This document shows positions 48,701 to 57,108 of a stretch of 64,000 nt of DNA, in pieces. This DNA is from Acidimicrobiia bacterium (GTDB lineage: Bacteria; Actinomycetota; Acidimicrobiia; Acidimicrobiales; Poriferisodalaceae). The stretch is taken from positions 62,001 through 126,000 of the forward strand of contig JAJDVQ010000023.1 of assembly GCA_022826045.1 (NCBI GenBank). The letters are read 5' to 3'. Under the pieces are notes generated by a model. The model ran no database searches. It was given only the letters and a program-made list of their open reading frames with translations, and was not told where the DNA came from. Within the stretch, counting starts at the first letter, position 1. Every line of letters starts with the position of its first letter. The position numbers and the translations under genes are program-made.

Positions 48701-49117
48701 GGCACGTTCGGCTACTGGCAGTTCGCCGAACTGCGGAACAACTGGGATTTCGCGAAGGATCTCGAGACTGCCATCGCTCAGGCGCGACGGGAAGCGAGCG
48801 CATTTCGCGACGGCCGGCAGACGCTCAACAGCCGTGATGCGGTGCTTGCCGCGTTGCGAGAGCTCAAGCCGCGCCTGCAAGAGGAGTTCGGCATTGCGAG
48901 TCTCAAGCTGTTCGGGTCGTTCGCCCGTGACGAGGCTCATCTCACCAGTGATATCGACCTCATTGTCGAATATCACACCGAGCCGGAGAGCTGGGGCAAT
49001 TTTGGCGAGGGCCCATTCTTGGAGGACGCACTCGGTCGCAGAGTTGACATCGCGGTCAGCAGGAAGCTGCGCGACCATGTGCGCCCGAACGCAGAGCGGG
49101 AAGCGATCGATGTATAG
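45737..49117 (+). CDS. Type III restriction enzyme Res subunit fused to a C-terminal MntA-like nucleotidyltransferase domain (about 48835-49117)
   Basis: Helicase MATGSGKTTVMAML and NDEAHHCY; nuclease YVPDFILRVGD...LVAEVKGF; C-terminal LKLFGSFARDEAHLTSDIDLIVEY = exact GSx10DxD. Confidence 0.9.
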   Translation: MLDFYEQPILNSPYEAPTRHWKLDDNRQPTGEIREWRRDASFISPIPAPRKHAKKGVKADKSSQQALVFDEQAESLADASQQYDLSELINTIRVEVAKWRAEPDERRWHVTAETARLLKHWRHFEFLGIRPFFCQVEAVETVIWLTEVAPNTVVGRRLRDRIAAASEQANPGIARLALKMATGSGKTTVMAMLIAWQTINAVRHPQSQRFTRGFLVVTPGIPIRDRLRVLQPNDPDSYYRSRDLVPADMASELGKARIVITNYHAFIRRETMSLAKGSRALLQGHGPEIDTRETEGQILQRVMPELMGTKGVMVLNDEAHHCYREKPDSADESDEADLAGDARREAEDNSEAARVWMTGIEAVRNRLGLKRVIDLSATPFFLSGSGYAEGTLFGWVASDFSLMDAIECGIVKLPRVPVADNIPGNEMPTYRELWKHIGPKMPKKGLKAVGQLDPDAALPVELKSALDALYGHYEQVFDQWAANDDIDVPPCFIVVCNNTATSKVVYDYICGYRRDLPDGTETFHNGRLELFRNFGDNGEALARPRTLLIDSRQLESGDALDSNFRAAASDEIERFRREIIERGGTSHEAQNLSDQDLLREVMNTVGKPGRLGGDTRCVVSVAMLTEGWDANTVTHVLGVRAFGTQLLCEQVVGRALRRQSYDLNEHGLFETEYADVFGVPFDFTAEPVIVKPKPPKPTVQVHAVSPERDACEIRFPRVAGYRVELPDDKLEAHFTDDSTLRLTPDMVGPTRTRNEGIVGEGVDFGLTDTGKARRSTIVYHLTNYLLRTKWCDRNGQPRLHLFVQLKCITERWLDEHLVCEGGTTLSQLVNLQLLDQACERITTAIVEAERSVGGAVTASLDPFSPVGTTRDVNFTTSKTRRWRTRADRSHVNWAIGDSDWELEFCQVAEANPDVLAYVKNVGMGFEVPYRTGGQNRTYVPDFILRVGDGDGGGEPLHLVAEVKGFRGEDAKDKAATMRNYWVPGVNRLGTFGYWQFAELRNNWDFAKDLETAIAQARREASAFRDGRQTLNSRDAVLAALRELKPRLQEEFGIASLKLFGSFARDEAHLTSDIDLIVEYHTEPESWGNFGEGPFLEDALGRRVDIAVSRKLRDHVRPNAEREAIDV

Positions 49118-49472
49118 CTGCACTCGACCTGAGGAATGGCTGCCGCACATCAAGCGCATGTCGGAAGCTGCTGAGAAGGCATCCGAATACGCTCAAGGCG
49201 TTCAGGAATCCGATTTCCTTCCGGGCACGCTGGAGTATGACGCGTCGCTCATGCAGCTCATGGTCCTTGCGGAAGCGGCCAATCGGGTGCCGCCGCCAGT
49301 ACGAGAAGCGCTCAGCGCCATCCTCTGGCACAAGATTCGCGGTCTGCGAAACCGCATCGCCCACGACTACGAGGGCATCGAAGAAGACTCAGTGTGGAAC
49401 ACAGTGACGGTCCTAGTGCCGCAGCTCATCACGACACTGCGCGAAGTGCTCGCACTGCACAGCGAGGAGTGA
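49110..49472 (+). CDS. HepT-like HEPN-domain protein (DUF86-type), overlaps the Res-MNT 3' end by 8 bp
   Basis: 120 aa; SAILWHKIRGLRNRIAHDYEGI containing RNRIAHDY = RX4HXY motif. Confidence 0.9.
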   Translation: MYSCTRPEEWLPHIKRMSEAAEKASEYAQGVQESDFLPGTLEYDASLMQLMVLAEAANRVPPPVREALSAILWHKIRGLRNRIAHDYEGIEEDSVWNTVTVLVPQLITTLREVLALHSEE

Positions 49473-49475
49473 TCG

Positions 49476-52406
49476 ATGGCCAAGCGTGGCGCAAAATCGA
49501 AGGAAGTCGAGAGCCTCACGCACGACGAGTCGGCGCGGCTGAATATCCCGACAGCCGAATATCAGACGCAGTCGTCATCCGAGGCGGCGGCTGCGATCCA
49601 AGTGGCATACAAGCGCCTCAATCGAGACCTCGACCCGCAGTTGGTGTGGCGTGGCAAGGACATGACCGACTGGGCCGATCTTGAGGTGTCCGCGCCGCCG
49701 CTGTACATCCAAGAAAAGGTGCATCCCAAAGCGCTGGTGGAAGATCTGCAACGGCTGAGCCGTCTGCGCAGCGCCGAACAGGCAGCCTCCGAGGCGGGCT
49801 TCCAGATCGAATTGTTCTCCGACTTCGACGGACTTCCTGCTGGCGATGCGAAGACAGAGTTCTACCAGCACCAGATGAACTGGTCGAACCGCATGATCCT
49901 CGGGGACAGCTTGCAGGTAATGGCGAGCCTGGCCGAGCGCGAAGGCCTGCGCGGCCAGGTGCAGTGCATCTACATCGATCCGCCGTACGGCATTAAGTTC
50001 AATTCCAACTTCCAATGGTCAACGACCAGCCGCGACGTACGAGATGGCAAGGCCAATCACATCACCCGCGAGCCGGAGCAAGTGCGTGCGTTCAGAGATA
50101 CTTGGCGCGACGGTATCCACAGTTACCTGACGTACCTGCGTGACCGGTTGACGGCTGCCCGTGACCTCTTGACGGAGAGCGGATCGATCTTCGTGCAAAT
50201 CGGTGATGAGAACGTTCATCGCGTGCGTAGTTTGATGGATGAGATCTTTGGTGCAGACAACTTTTGCTCACAGATCCAATACCGAGCCCTTAGCCCGCTC
50301 GGCTCGCAGAGTCTCGCTAACACCTATGATTACGTGCTGTGGTACGCCAAGGATAAAGCAAACAGAAAATACCGAAGCATCTTGGTGGCTAGGCCAGTTG
50401 AAGCTGAATCTGAGTTCAACTACATTGATGATGGCACTGGGCACTATTCTCGGCCATCAGATGCATACACAAAGGTTTCGACTGTTTTCAAGAGATCGTC
50501 GCTATATTCCTCTGGTTATACCCCGACGTGCATATACGACTTTGCCTTCAATGGGTCACAAGTTGTGCCACAAGGCAAGAAGAGTTGGCGTACGAACCGC
50601 GACGGTCTAGAGCGGGTCATACGAGCTAACCGTCTCTTTGACCTTGGAATCTCGACGTACTTCCGACAGTATTTTCGAGATTCTCCGACTCAGCAACTGG
50701 AAAGCGTCTGGACTGACACCGCTGCCGGTTTCTCTGAGCCAAAGGTCTATGTCGTCCAAACACATGCCAAAATCATTGCTCGCTGCATGTTGATGACAAC
50801 TGATCCAGGCGATTTGGTGCTCGACCCGACATGCGGTTCAGGGACGGCCGCATACGTGGCGGAGCAGTGGGGAAGACGCTGGATCACTATCGACACCTCG
50901 CGGGTCGCATTGGCCTTGGCGCGGGCGAGGCTGATGGGCGCTCGTTATCCGTTCTACCTGCTGTCGGACAGTCCCGAAGGACAGCAGAAGGAAGCCGATC
51001 TCAGCCACACCGAACCGTCCGGTGCGCTGACGTACGGCGATGTGAGGCAGGGCTTCGTCTACGAACGCGTCCCGCACATCACGCTGCGATCGATTGCCAA
51101 CAACGCCGAGATCGACGTCATTTACGAACAGCGTCAGCCGGTTGTCGAGAGGGTGCTCGCCGATCTCAACTCGGCGCTCCGTGCAGACCCGCCGGGGCCG
51201 TTCGATGTCTCGGTTGGGGGCCGCAAGGGCGAACGGATCGATTTCACTCAGTCACCCGATGCGACCGTGCCGTTGCCGTCCGGCGAGGAGGCACCGGCGA
51301 GTGGCCTGCTCGAATGGGAGGTGCCACGCGACCGACCTGAAGATTGGCCCGCCGAGGCTGCCGACCCGCACGAGCGGTTCTGGCAGGCCCGCCTCGACCG
51401 ACAGCGGGCAATCGACGAGTCCATCGCCGCCAAGGCCGACTTCGAGTACCTCTACGACAAGCCGTACGAGGACAACTCGAAGGTGCGCGTGGCCGGCCCG
51501 TTCACCGTCGAGAGCATCTCGCCGCACCGTTACCAGGCCCTCGATGCCGACGATCAGTTGATGGACCCCGTCGCCGAAGCCCGGAGCAACGGCGAGGCAC
51601 CGCAGGACTTCGTCTCCCTCATCCTCGACAACCTGCGAGCCGCAGGCGTACAGCAGGTCCACAAGGCAGACCGCATCGACTTCGTCTCGCTCCAGCCCTG
51701 GCCCGGCGAATACGTTTGCGCCGAGGGCGCCTACAACGAGGCCGCCGCCGAAGCCGAGACACGAAGGGCGGCGATCTTCGTCGGCCCCGAGTTCGGCACA
51801 GTCACCCGGCCCGACCTCGTGGCTGCCTCGCGTGAGGCGGCCGAGGCGGGCTTCGACGTGCTCATCGCCTGCGCCTTCAACTACGACGCGCACGCATCGG
51901 AGTTCACCAAGTCAGGACCGCTGCAGGTGCTACAGGCCAGGATGAACGCCGACCTGCACATGGCGAGCGAGCTCAAGAGCACCGGCAGCGGCAACCTGTT
52001 CGTGATCTTCGGCGAACCCGACATCGAGCTGCTGACGGCGCATCCCACCAGCGACGGTGCCGAGCAATTCTGCGTGAAGCTGAAAGGGATCGACGTGTTC
52101 GACCCCACCACCGGCGACATCCGCAGCGACGAGCCCGACTCCATCGCCTGCTGGTTCGTCGACACCAACTACGACCACGAGAGCTTCTTCGTCCGCCATG
52201 CCTACTTCCTCGGCGCCAACGACCCCTACAAGTCGCTGAAGACCACCCTCAAGGCCGAGATCGACGAAGACGCCTGGTCCTCCCTCCACAGCGACATGTC
52301 GCGCCCATTCCGAGCCCCCGAGACCGGTCACATAGCCGTCAAGGTCATCAACCACCTAGGCGACGAAGTCATGAAGGTTTTCCGCGTCCCGACCGCCGCC
52401 AGCTGA
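49476..52406 (+). CDS. Type III DNA methyltransferase Mod subunit (N6-adenine type)
   Basis: CIYIDPPYGIKFNSNFQ (DPPY), LVLDPTCGSGTAAYVAEQWGRRWITIDTSR (FxGxG-like). Confidence 0.93.
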   Translation: MAKRGAKSKEVESLTHDESARLNIPTAEYQTQSSSEAAAAIQVAYKRLNRDLDPQLVWRGKDMTDWADLEVSAPPLYIQEKVHPKALVEDLQRLSRLRSAEQAASEAGFQIELFSDFDGLPAGDAKTEFYQHQMNWSNRMILGDSLQVMASLAEREGLRGQVQCIYIDPPYGIKFNSNFQWSTTSRDVRDGKANHITREPEQVRAFRDTWRDGIHSYLTYLRDRLTAARDLLTESGSIFVQIGDENVHRVRSLMDEIFGADNFCSQIQYRALSPLGSQSLANTYDYVLWYAKDKANRKYRSILVARPVEAESEFNYIDDGTGHYSRPSDAYTKVSTVFKRSSLYSSGYTPTCIYDFAFNGSQVVPQGKKSWRTNRDGLERVIRANRLFDLGISTYFRQYFRDSPTQQLESVWTDTAAGFSEPKVYVVQTHAKIIARCMLMTTDPGDLVLDPTCGSGTAAYVAEQWGRRWITIDTSRVALALARARLMGARYPFYLLSDSPEGQQKEADLSHTEPSGALTYGDVRQGFVYERVPHITLRSIANNAEIDVIYEQRQPVVERVLADLNSALRADPPGPFDVSVGGRKGERIDFTQSPDATVPLPSGEEAPASGLLEWEVPRDRPEDWPAEAADPHERFWQARLDRQRAIDESIAAKADFEYLYDKPYEDNSKVRVAGPFTVESISPHRYQALDADDQLMDPVAEARSNGEAPQDFVSLILDNLRAAGVQQVHKADRIDFVSLQPWPGEYVCAEGAYNEAAAEAETRRAAIFVGPEFGTVTRPDLVAASREAAEAGFDVLIACAFNYDAHASEFTKSGPLQVLQARMNADLHMASELKSTGSGNLFVIFGEPDIELLTAHPTSDGAEQFCVKLKGIDVFDPTTGDIRSDEPDSIACWFVDTNYDHESFFVRHAYFLGANDPYKSLKTTLKAEIDEDAWSSLHSDMSRPFRAPETGHIAVKVINHLGDEVMKVFRVPTAAS

Positions 52407-52530
52407 CCCGCTCGCAGTACGGGCCAGGCTTCGCAATCTGGCTATCTGCAATGTCACACCGGAGCGGCAGACTGGCTGGTGCCGGAGGCGACGAACTCAA
52501 CCGGCACTGGCAATTGGAGTCGAGGCAGCG

Positions 52531-55500
52531 ATGGCGAAGGCGATGCCTGGCGGGGGAGCCGAAAAGGCTGGCAATCTGAATGAGCATCTGTGGACGGCGC
52601 TGCGCCTCGCCGAGATGCTCCAAGGGAAGGCGCGTCGGATCCGCCTTGAGCCGTTCGGCGAAGCAGGGACCGGCATCGAGTTCGAACTTGTCGACGATGA
52701 GGGCGTCGCCTGGGTTGAGCAGGTCAAGAGCGGAACAGCGACCTGGACTCCCCGGAGGCTCCGAGCGGAGGGAGTGCTTGCGGATGCGAAGCTGCAGGTT
52801 GAACGCGGGCGTCTCTTCCGCTTCATTGCGCTGGGTGCCGGCGCTGTAGCTCTCGACACGCTCACAAGCCGTTCCCGGCAGTCGGAGAGTGTCGACGAGT
52901 TCGTTGCGTCGCTCTCCCAGGACGACAAATCCGCCTTGGGCATAATCGTCGATTCGTGGAACACCACGCATGATGAGGCTTGGCGCTTGCTTCGCGGGAT
53001 CCATGTGGATCATCACACGATCGACGATCTGCGCATGATCGTGGATGTGAATCTGCGGTTGCTCTACACCGACGATCCTGATCTGGTCCGAGGTGAGCTA
53101 CGAAACCTGTGCGACGACGACATGCATCAGGCACTGACGTCTCCAGTCGTTCGTGATCATTTCGAATCGCAGAACTTCACACGTCGCCTGATCCGGGGAG
53201 ACCGCAACGTCATCGACGCCCTCCACAAGTCGCTGGCCCGTCATCAGCGCCGCATCGAGTTCTCGGAACCAGCCTTCGGTCTCGTCAGCCGCCAAGACGC
53301 GAACACCGTCGTCGACAAGCTGTGCGATCCGCAGAGCGGTCAGGTCGTCGTCATTGACGGCAGCGCGGGCTCTGGCAAGTCGACTATCGCCAGCCAGACA
53401 GCGGCCCTTCTCGAGCGCCGCGGCTGGCATGTGGCTGTCGCGCGGATGGATTTGGACGGTCGTGTTGCCACATCAGCGCAATTGGGCCAAGCGATGGATC
53501 TGGACGAGTCCCCGACTGTGCTGCTGGCGGGCATCTCGGGCGACGAACCCGCGCTGCTCGCCATCGACCAGCTCGACGCTGTCAGCACCTACAGCGGCCG
53601 GATGCCAGACAACTTCGACGCAGTTGACGAGGTCATCACCGAAGTCAAGTGTGCGCCGAACATCAAGGTGCTTCTCGTAACCCGGTCGGCTGATCTCGAG
53701 GCCGATCCGCGTTTGTGCGCTTTGCTCGACGCTCAGGGGAGCTTCGGCAGGCATACCGTCGGCGAACTCGCAATGGAGGACGTGACGGCCTTGCTGGAGC
53801 AGGCAGGAGTGCCAGTGCCTTCGTCGGAGGCGACTCTTCGACTGCTTTGTACCCCACTACACCTGTCGGTGTTCAGCCGCTTGTCCGAGTCCGCCCGAGG
53901 CCGCGACTATTCGACGCTGCAGCAGATGTACGAGCAGTACACCGGGGAAGTGTGTCGCCGCGCTGACCAACGAGCAGGTCACTTGGACTGGGATGCGGTC
54001 ACTGTGCCGATCGTCGAGTACATGAACGAGCACGAGGTTCTCGCCGTCCCCGCGTCGGTTCTGGATGGGGCGAACCGGCTGGAAGTAGGGGCTCTCGAGT
54101 CGGAGTCCGTCTTGGTGCGTGACGAGACGCATTACGCGTTCTTCCACGAGTCGTACTTCGATTTTCTCTTCGCGCGCTCGTTCGTCGCGAAGGGGAACGA
54201 TCTGCGCTCGTTTCTATTGAGCGACGGGCAGGCCCTGTTCCGCCGGGCACAGACCCGCCAGGTGCTGGACCACCTCTTGGCGACCGATCTACCCGCGTTC
54301 TACGGGACCGTCGTGGACCTCTTGGAACATGATCAGATCCGTTCCCACATCAAGGCACTGGTCGTCAATCTGCTGCGACAGGTCCCCGCTGAATCGGCGG
54401 ACTGGACGCGGATCGGCCCGCTGGCCTGGTCCGATTCGTGGCTTGCTCGCAAGCTCGTGAGCCTGCTCTGCCAACCGGCATGGTTCGATGCCGCCGACGG
54501 CCTCGGCCTGTGGGAACAATGGCTCGACGACGCTGAGAAAGCCGAGATGGCGTTCAACCAACTCGTGTCCGCCGCACGAACTCGGCCCATGCGAATCGTC
54601 AGCCTGTTGAAGCCCCGCATCGAGGAAACCGATGAGTGGCGCGCTCGCCTCGCGTCATTGGTTTCGTTCTCGCTTGGCAGCGATCTCGTTGAGTTCACCC
54701 TGGAGCTCATGGAACTCGGGTATCTCGACAACTTCGGCACGGCACTCGGCGGCCTCCCAGAAATCTGGTGGATCGTTGACGCGCTCAGGAGCGAAGATCC
54801 CTCCGACGCGGCCCGGCTCGTCGGAGCGATCCTCCAGCGCGGCCTCGCCCGGGCGCAGGCCGACGGCCGTGGCGACCCGTTCGAGACCGGGCACCTGTCG
54901 ACCGACCCGCAGCTGCGTTCTTCGATTGTCGAAATCGCACGTGACGCCCCTGAGGCTTTTGTGGGCTCAGTGTTGCCCTTCGTGATTGACGTCGCCATGG
55001 TCGGGCAGCGGCAGCATGACGAGTTCCTTCCGATCGGCAGCCGTTGGGGGTATCGGCATGTGTCATCGAACTACTCCGTTGACGACATCGTGTTCAATGC
55101 CACCGACGATGCGCTGCGAAACCTTGCTGCGGCGGACCCCGCGATGTGTGCGGCAACACTTGGGCCGCTGTTGATCGCTGAGAGCGCTGAATTGCGATTC
55201 CTCGCTTGCCGGGCGTTCGAGGCTGGCGACGATCACGAAAGTGCCGTCGAGTGGTTGGTGTCCGATCCACGCAATCTCAGGCTCGGATGGCTGGACGGCA
55301 ACTGCTGGGCTTCCCGCGATCTCATCGAGAAGCACTCACCGCGCTGCTCGGCCGAACTGTTGGTCCGGCTTGAAGAAGTTGTGCTCAGCCACAACCCTGA
55401 GTTCGAGAAGGAGAATCGCCGGTGGAGAGACCGGGACAAGTACGACCTTCTCTCTGCGCTTGATCCAACACGCATGTCGACGCATGCACGCGGACTGCTG

Positions 55501-56946
55501 CGAGAACTTGAACGACGCTTCGTCGAGTCGCCTCCGACCCCTCCGCAACCAATCGAGGCCTACTCGGTCGGCTCGCCCATCGACGACGATTCCGCGACCC
55601 ACATGTCGGACGAGAACTGGCTTCGGGCGCTCCGAAAACACACCAGTCTCGAGCCAGCATGGGGCCGGCGCACCGAACGGGGCATCGGCGGTGCCCGAGA
55701 ACTGGCCCAGCAACTCGGCGGGCACGCCCAGGCTGAACCGGAGCGCTTCGCCGGGCTCGCTATGCGATTCGACGCTCAGATCCCCGCAGTCGCCATGGAC
55801 AACATCTTGACCAATGTCGCGAAGGGTCTCGACGCCGACAAGTTGGCTGTCCTCTGCCAGCACGCGCGTGATGTGTACGGGGAGGAATGCAGCCTCTCGA
55901 TCTGCCGGGCGATCGCTGACGCACTCATTGTCAACCCAAATCTCGTTGAGATGCTCCGCGATTGCGCGGGCGACGCTGACCCTGAACATGAACTGGCGCG
56001 AACACCTGCAAACGGCGGGGGTGTCTACTTCGGCGGTGACCTTCTGACGGCCGGGATCAACTCGACACGAGGCGAAGTTGGGCATGTCATTGCCCGGCTT
56101 CTTGCCCGTGGCCCGGACTATGCCGATGACTTGGCAGACACGGTCGAGGCGCTGTCCACAGACCGGATCATGGCTGTGCGGGTGTGTGCCGCCGAGGCTG
56201 TCAGCGCGTTGGCTCGGTACACTCCGCAGACCGCACTGGACGTCGCACACAGGCTGCTCGGCGATGAACTCGAGCTTCTGGACGCACCAACCGTGCAACA
56301 CCTGCTCCGGAACGCCGTCCTGAAGGATCCCGATCGCTTCGGGCCGTACCTCGCGGCTGCGCTCGCACACGGCGGCGAGATTTCAAGTCAGGCAGGCCGC
56401 ATTTGGGCGATCGCGCGTTGGAACGACCGAATGCCTGAAGCATGCACCAACGACTTCGTAGACCTCCAGCCGGATGCCAGACGCGGGGCAGCAGTGGTGT
56501 ACGCCAACAGCCTCCCGGACTGCATGGACGACCTGACTGTCGCCCTCTGTGACGACGAAGATGCCGTCCGAAGCGCCGCCGCCGATGCTGCTCGGCACCT
56601 CGACGGACTTGACGAACTCGATGCGCAACGCCTCATCGAAGCGCTGTTGGGCAGCCCGGCGTTCTCGCAGGCCAGCAAGGGTCTCCTGCGTTCACTCGCA
56701 CGCCGGGAAGGAAAGCTGCCAGCGAGTTCGCTGAACGTGTGCGAATGCGTCGTCGAGATCAGCGGTGCCGACATTGGCGACATCCGTACTTCGAGCGCCC
56801 TGATGGGACGTGATCTCACGGCTCTCGTGCTACACCTCTACCGACAAGGCACTCCGTCCGTCAGAACGCGGTGCCTCAACATAGTGGACCGACTCGTCGA
56901 GACCGATGTCTACGACACGATGGAAGCCATCGACGAAGAACGCTGA
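52531..56946 (+). CDS. Giant STAND-like NTPase with N-terminal PD-(D/E)xK/Cap4-like domain and helical-repeat C-terminus
   Basis: N-term GTGIEFELVDDEGVAWVEQVKSG; Walker A VVVIDGSAGSGKSTIA; ALLAIDQLDAVS; long alpha-helical region with HEAT-like stretches. Confidence 0.75.
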   Translation: MAKAMPGGGAEKAGNLNEHLWTALRLAEMLQGKARRIRLEPFGEAGTGIEFELVDDEGVAWVEQVKSGTATWTPRRLRAEGVLADAKLQVERGRLFRFIALGAGAVALDTLTSRSRQSESVDEFVASLSQDDKSALGIIVDSWNTTHDEAWRLLRGIHVDHHTIDDLRMIVDVNLRLLYTDDPDLVRGELRNLCDDDMHQALTSPVVRDHFESQNFTRRLIRGDRNVIDALHKSLARHQRRIEFSEPAFGLVSRQDANTVVDKLCDPQSGQVVVIDGSAGSGKSTIASQTAALLERRGWHVAVARMDLDGRVATSAQLGQAMDLDESPTVLLAGISGDEPALLAIDQLDAVSTYSGRMPDNFDAVDEVITEVKCAPNIKVLLVTRSADLEADPRLCALLDAQGSFGRHTVGELAMEDVTALLEQAGVPVPSSEATLRLLCTPLHLSVFSRLSESARGRDYSTLQQMYEQYTGEVCRRADQRAGHLDWDAVTVPIVEYMNEHEVLAVPASVLDGANRLEVGALESESVLVRDETHYAFFHESYFDFLFARSFVAKGNDLRSFLLSDGQALFRRAQTRQVLDHLLATDLPAFYGTVVDLLEHDQIRSHIKALVVNLLRQVPAESADWTRIGPLAWSDSWLARKLVSLLCQPAWFDAADGLGLWEQWLDDAEKAEMAFNQLVSAARTRPMRIVSLLKPRIEETDEWRARLASLVSFSLGSDLVEFTLELMELGYLDNFGTALGGLPEIWWIVDALRSEDPSDAARLVGAILQRGLARAQADGRGDPFETGHLSTDPQLRSSIVEIARDAPEAFVGSVLPFVIDVAMVGQRQHDEFLPIGSRWGYRHVSSNYSVDDIVFNATDDALRNLAAADPAMCAATLGPLLIAESAELRFLACRAFEAGDDHESAVEWLVSDPRNLRLGWLDGNCWASRDLIEKHSPRCSAELLVRLEEVVLSHNPEFEKENRRWRDRDKYDLLSALDPTRMSTHARGLLRELERRFVESPPTPPQPIEAYSVGSPIDDDSATHMSDENWLRALRKHTSLEPAWGRRTERGIGGARELAQQLGGHAQAEPERFAGLAMRFDAQIPAVAMDNILTNVAKGLDADKLAVLCQHARDVYGEECSLSICRAIADALIVNPNLVEMLRDCAGDADPEHELARTPANGGGVYFGGDLLTAGINSTRGEVGHVIARLLARGPDYADDLADTVEALSTDRIMAVRVCAAEAVSALARYTPQTALDVAHRLLGDELELLDAPTVQHLLRNAVLKDPDRFGPYLAAALAHGGEISSQAGRIWAIARWNDRMPEACTNDFVDLQPDARRGAAVVYANSLPDCMDDLTVALCDDEDAVRSAAADAARHLDGLDELDAQRLIEALLGSPAFSQASKGLLRSLARREGKLPASSLNVCECVVEISGADIGDIRTSSALMGRDLTALVLHLYRQGTPSVRTRCLNIVDRLVETDVYDTMEAIDEER

Positions 56947-56971
56947 CTCGCCCTACAGCAAATCGTGGATG

Positions 56972-57054
56972 CGGGATCAGCTGAGCAGTTCTGCGTGAAG
57001 CTGCGAGGGATCGACGTGTTCGACGCGACCACCGGCGGCATCCTCATCACATAA
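56972..57054 (+). pseudogene. Short degenerate copy of the mod gene 3' region
   Basis: GSAEQFCVKLRGIDVFDATTGGILIT* versus Mod DGAEQFCVKLKGIDVFDPTTGDIRS; nucleotides at 56972 on closely match about 52051-52122. Confidence 0.75.
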
Positions 57055-57108
57055 CCTGACCCCACCGAGCCCAGCAGCCCGATCCCAAAAAATCGCGAAG
57101 GCTCGGCA

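Noticed and set aside
45449-49159. 1236-aa minus-strand ORF
   Set aside because: Antisense shadow of the Res-MNT gene; sequence is low-complexity His/Val/Leu/Arg-rich typical of GC-rich complementary frames, with no family motifs.
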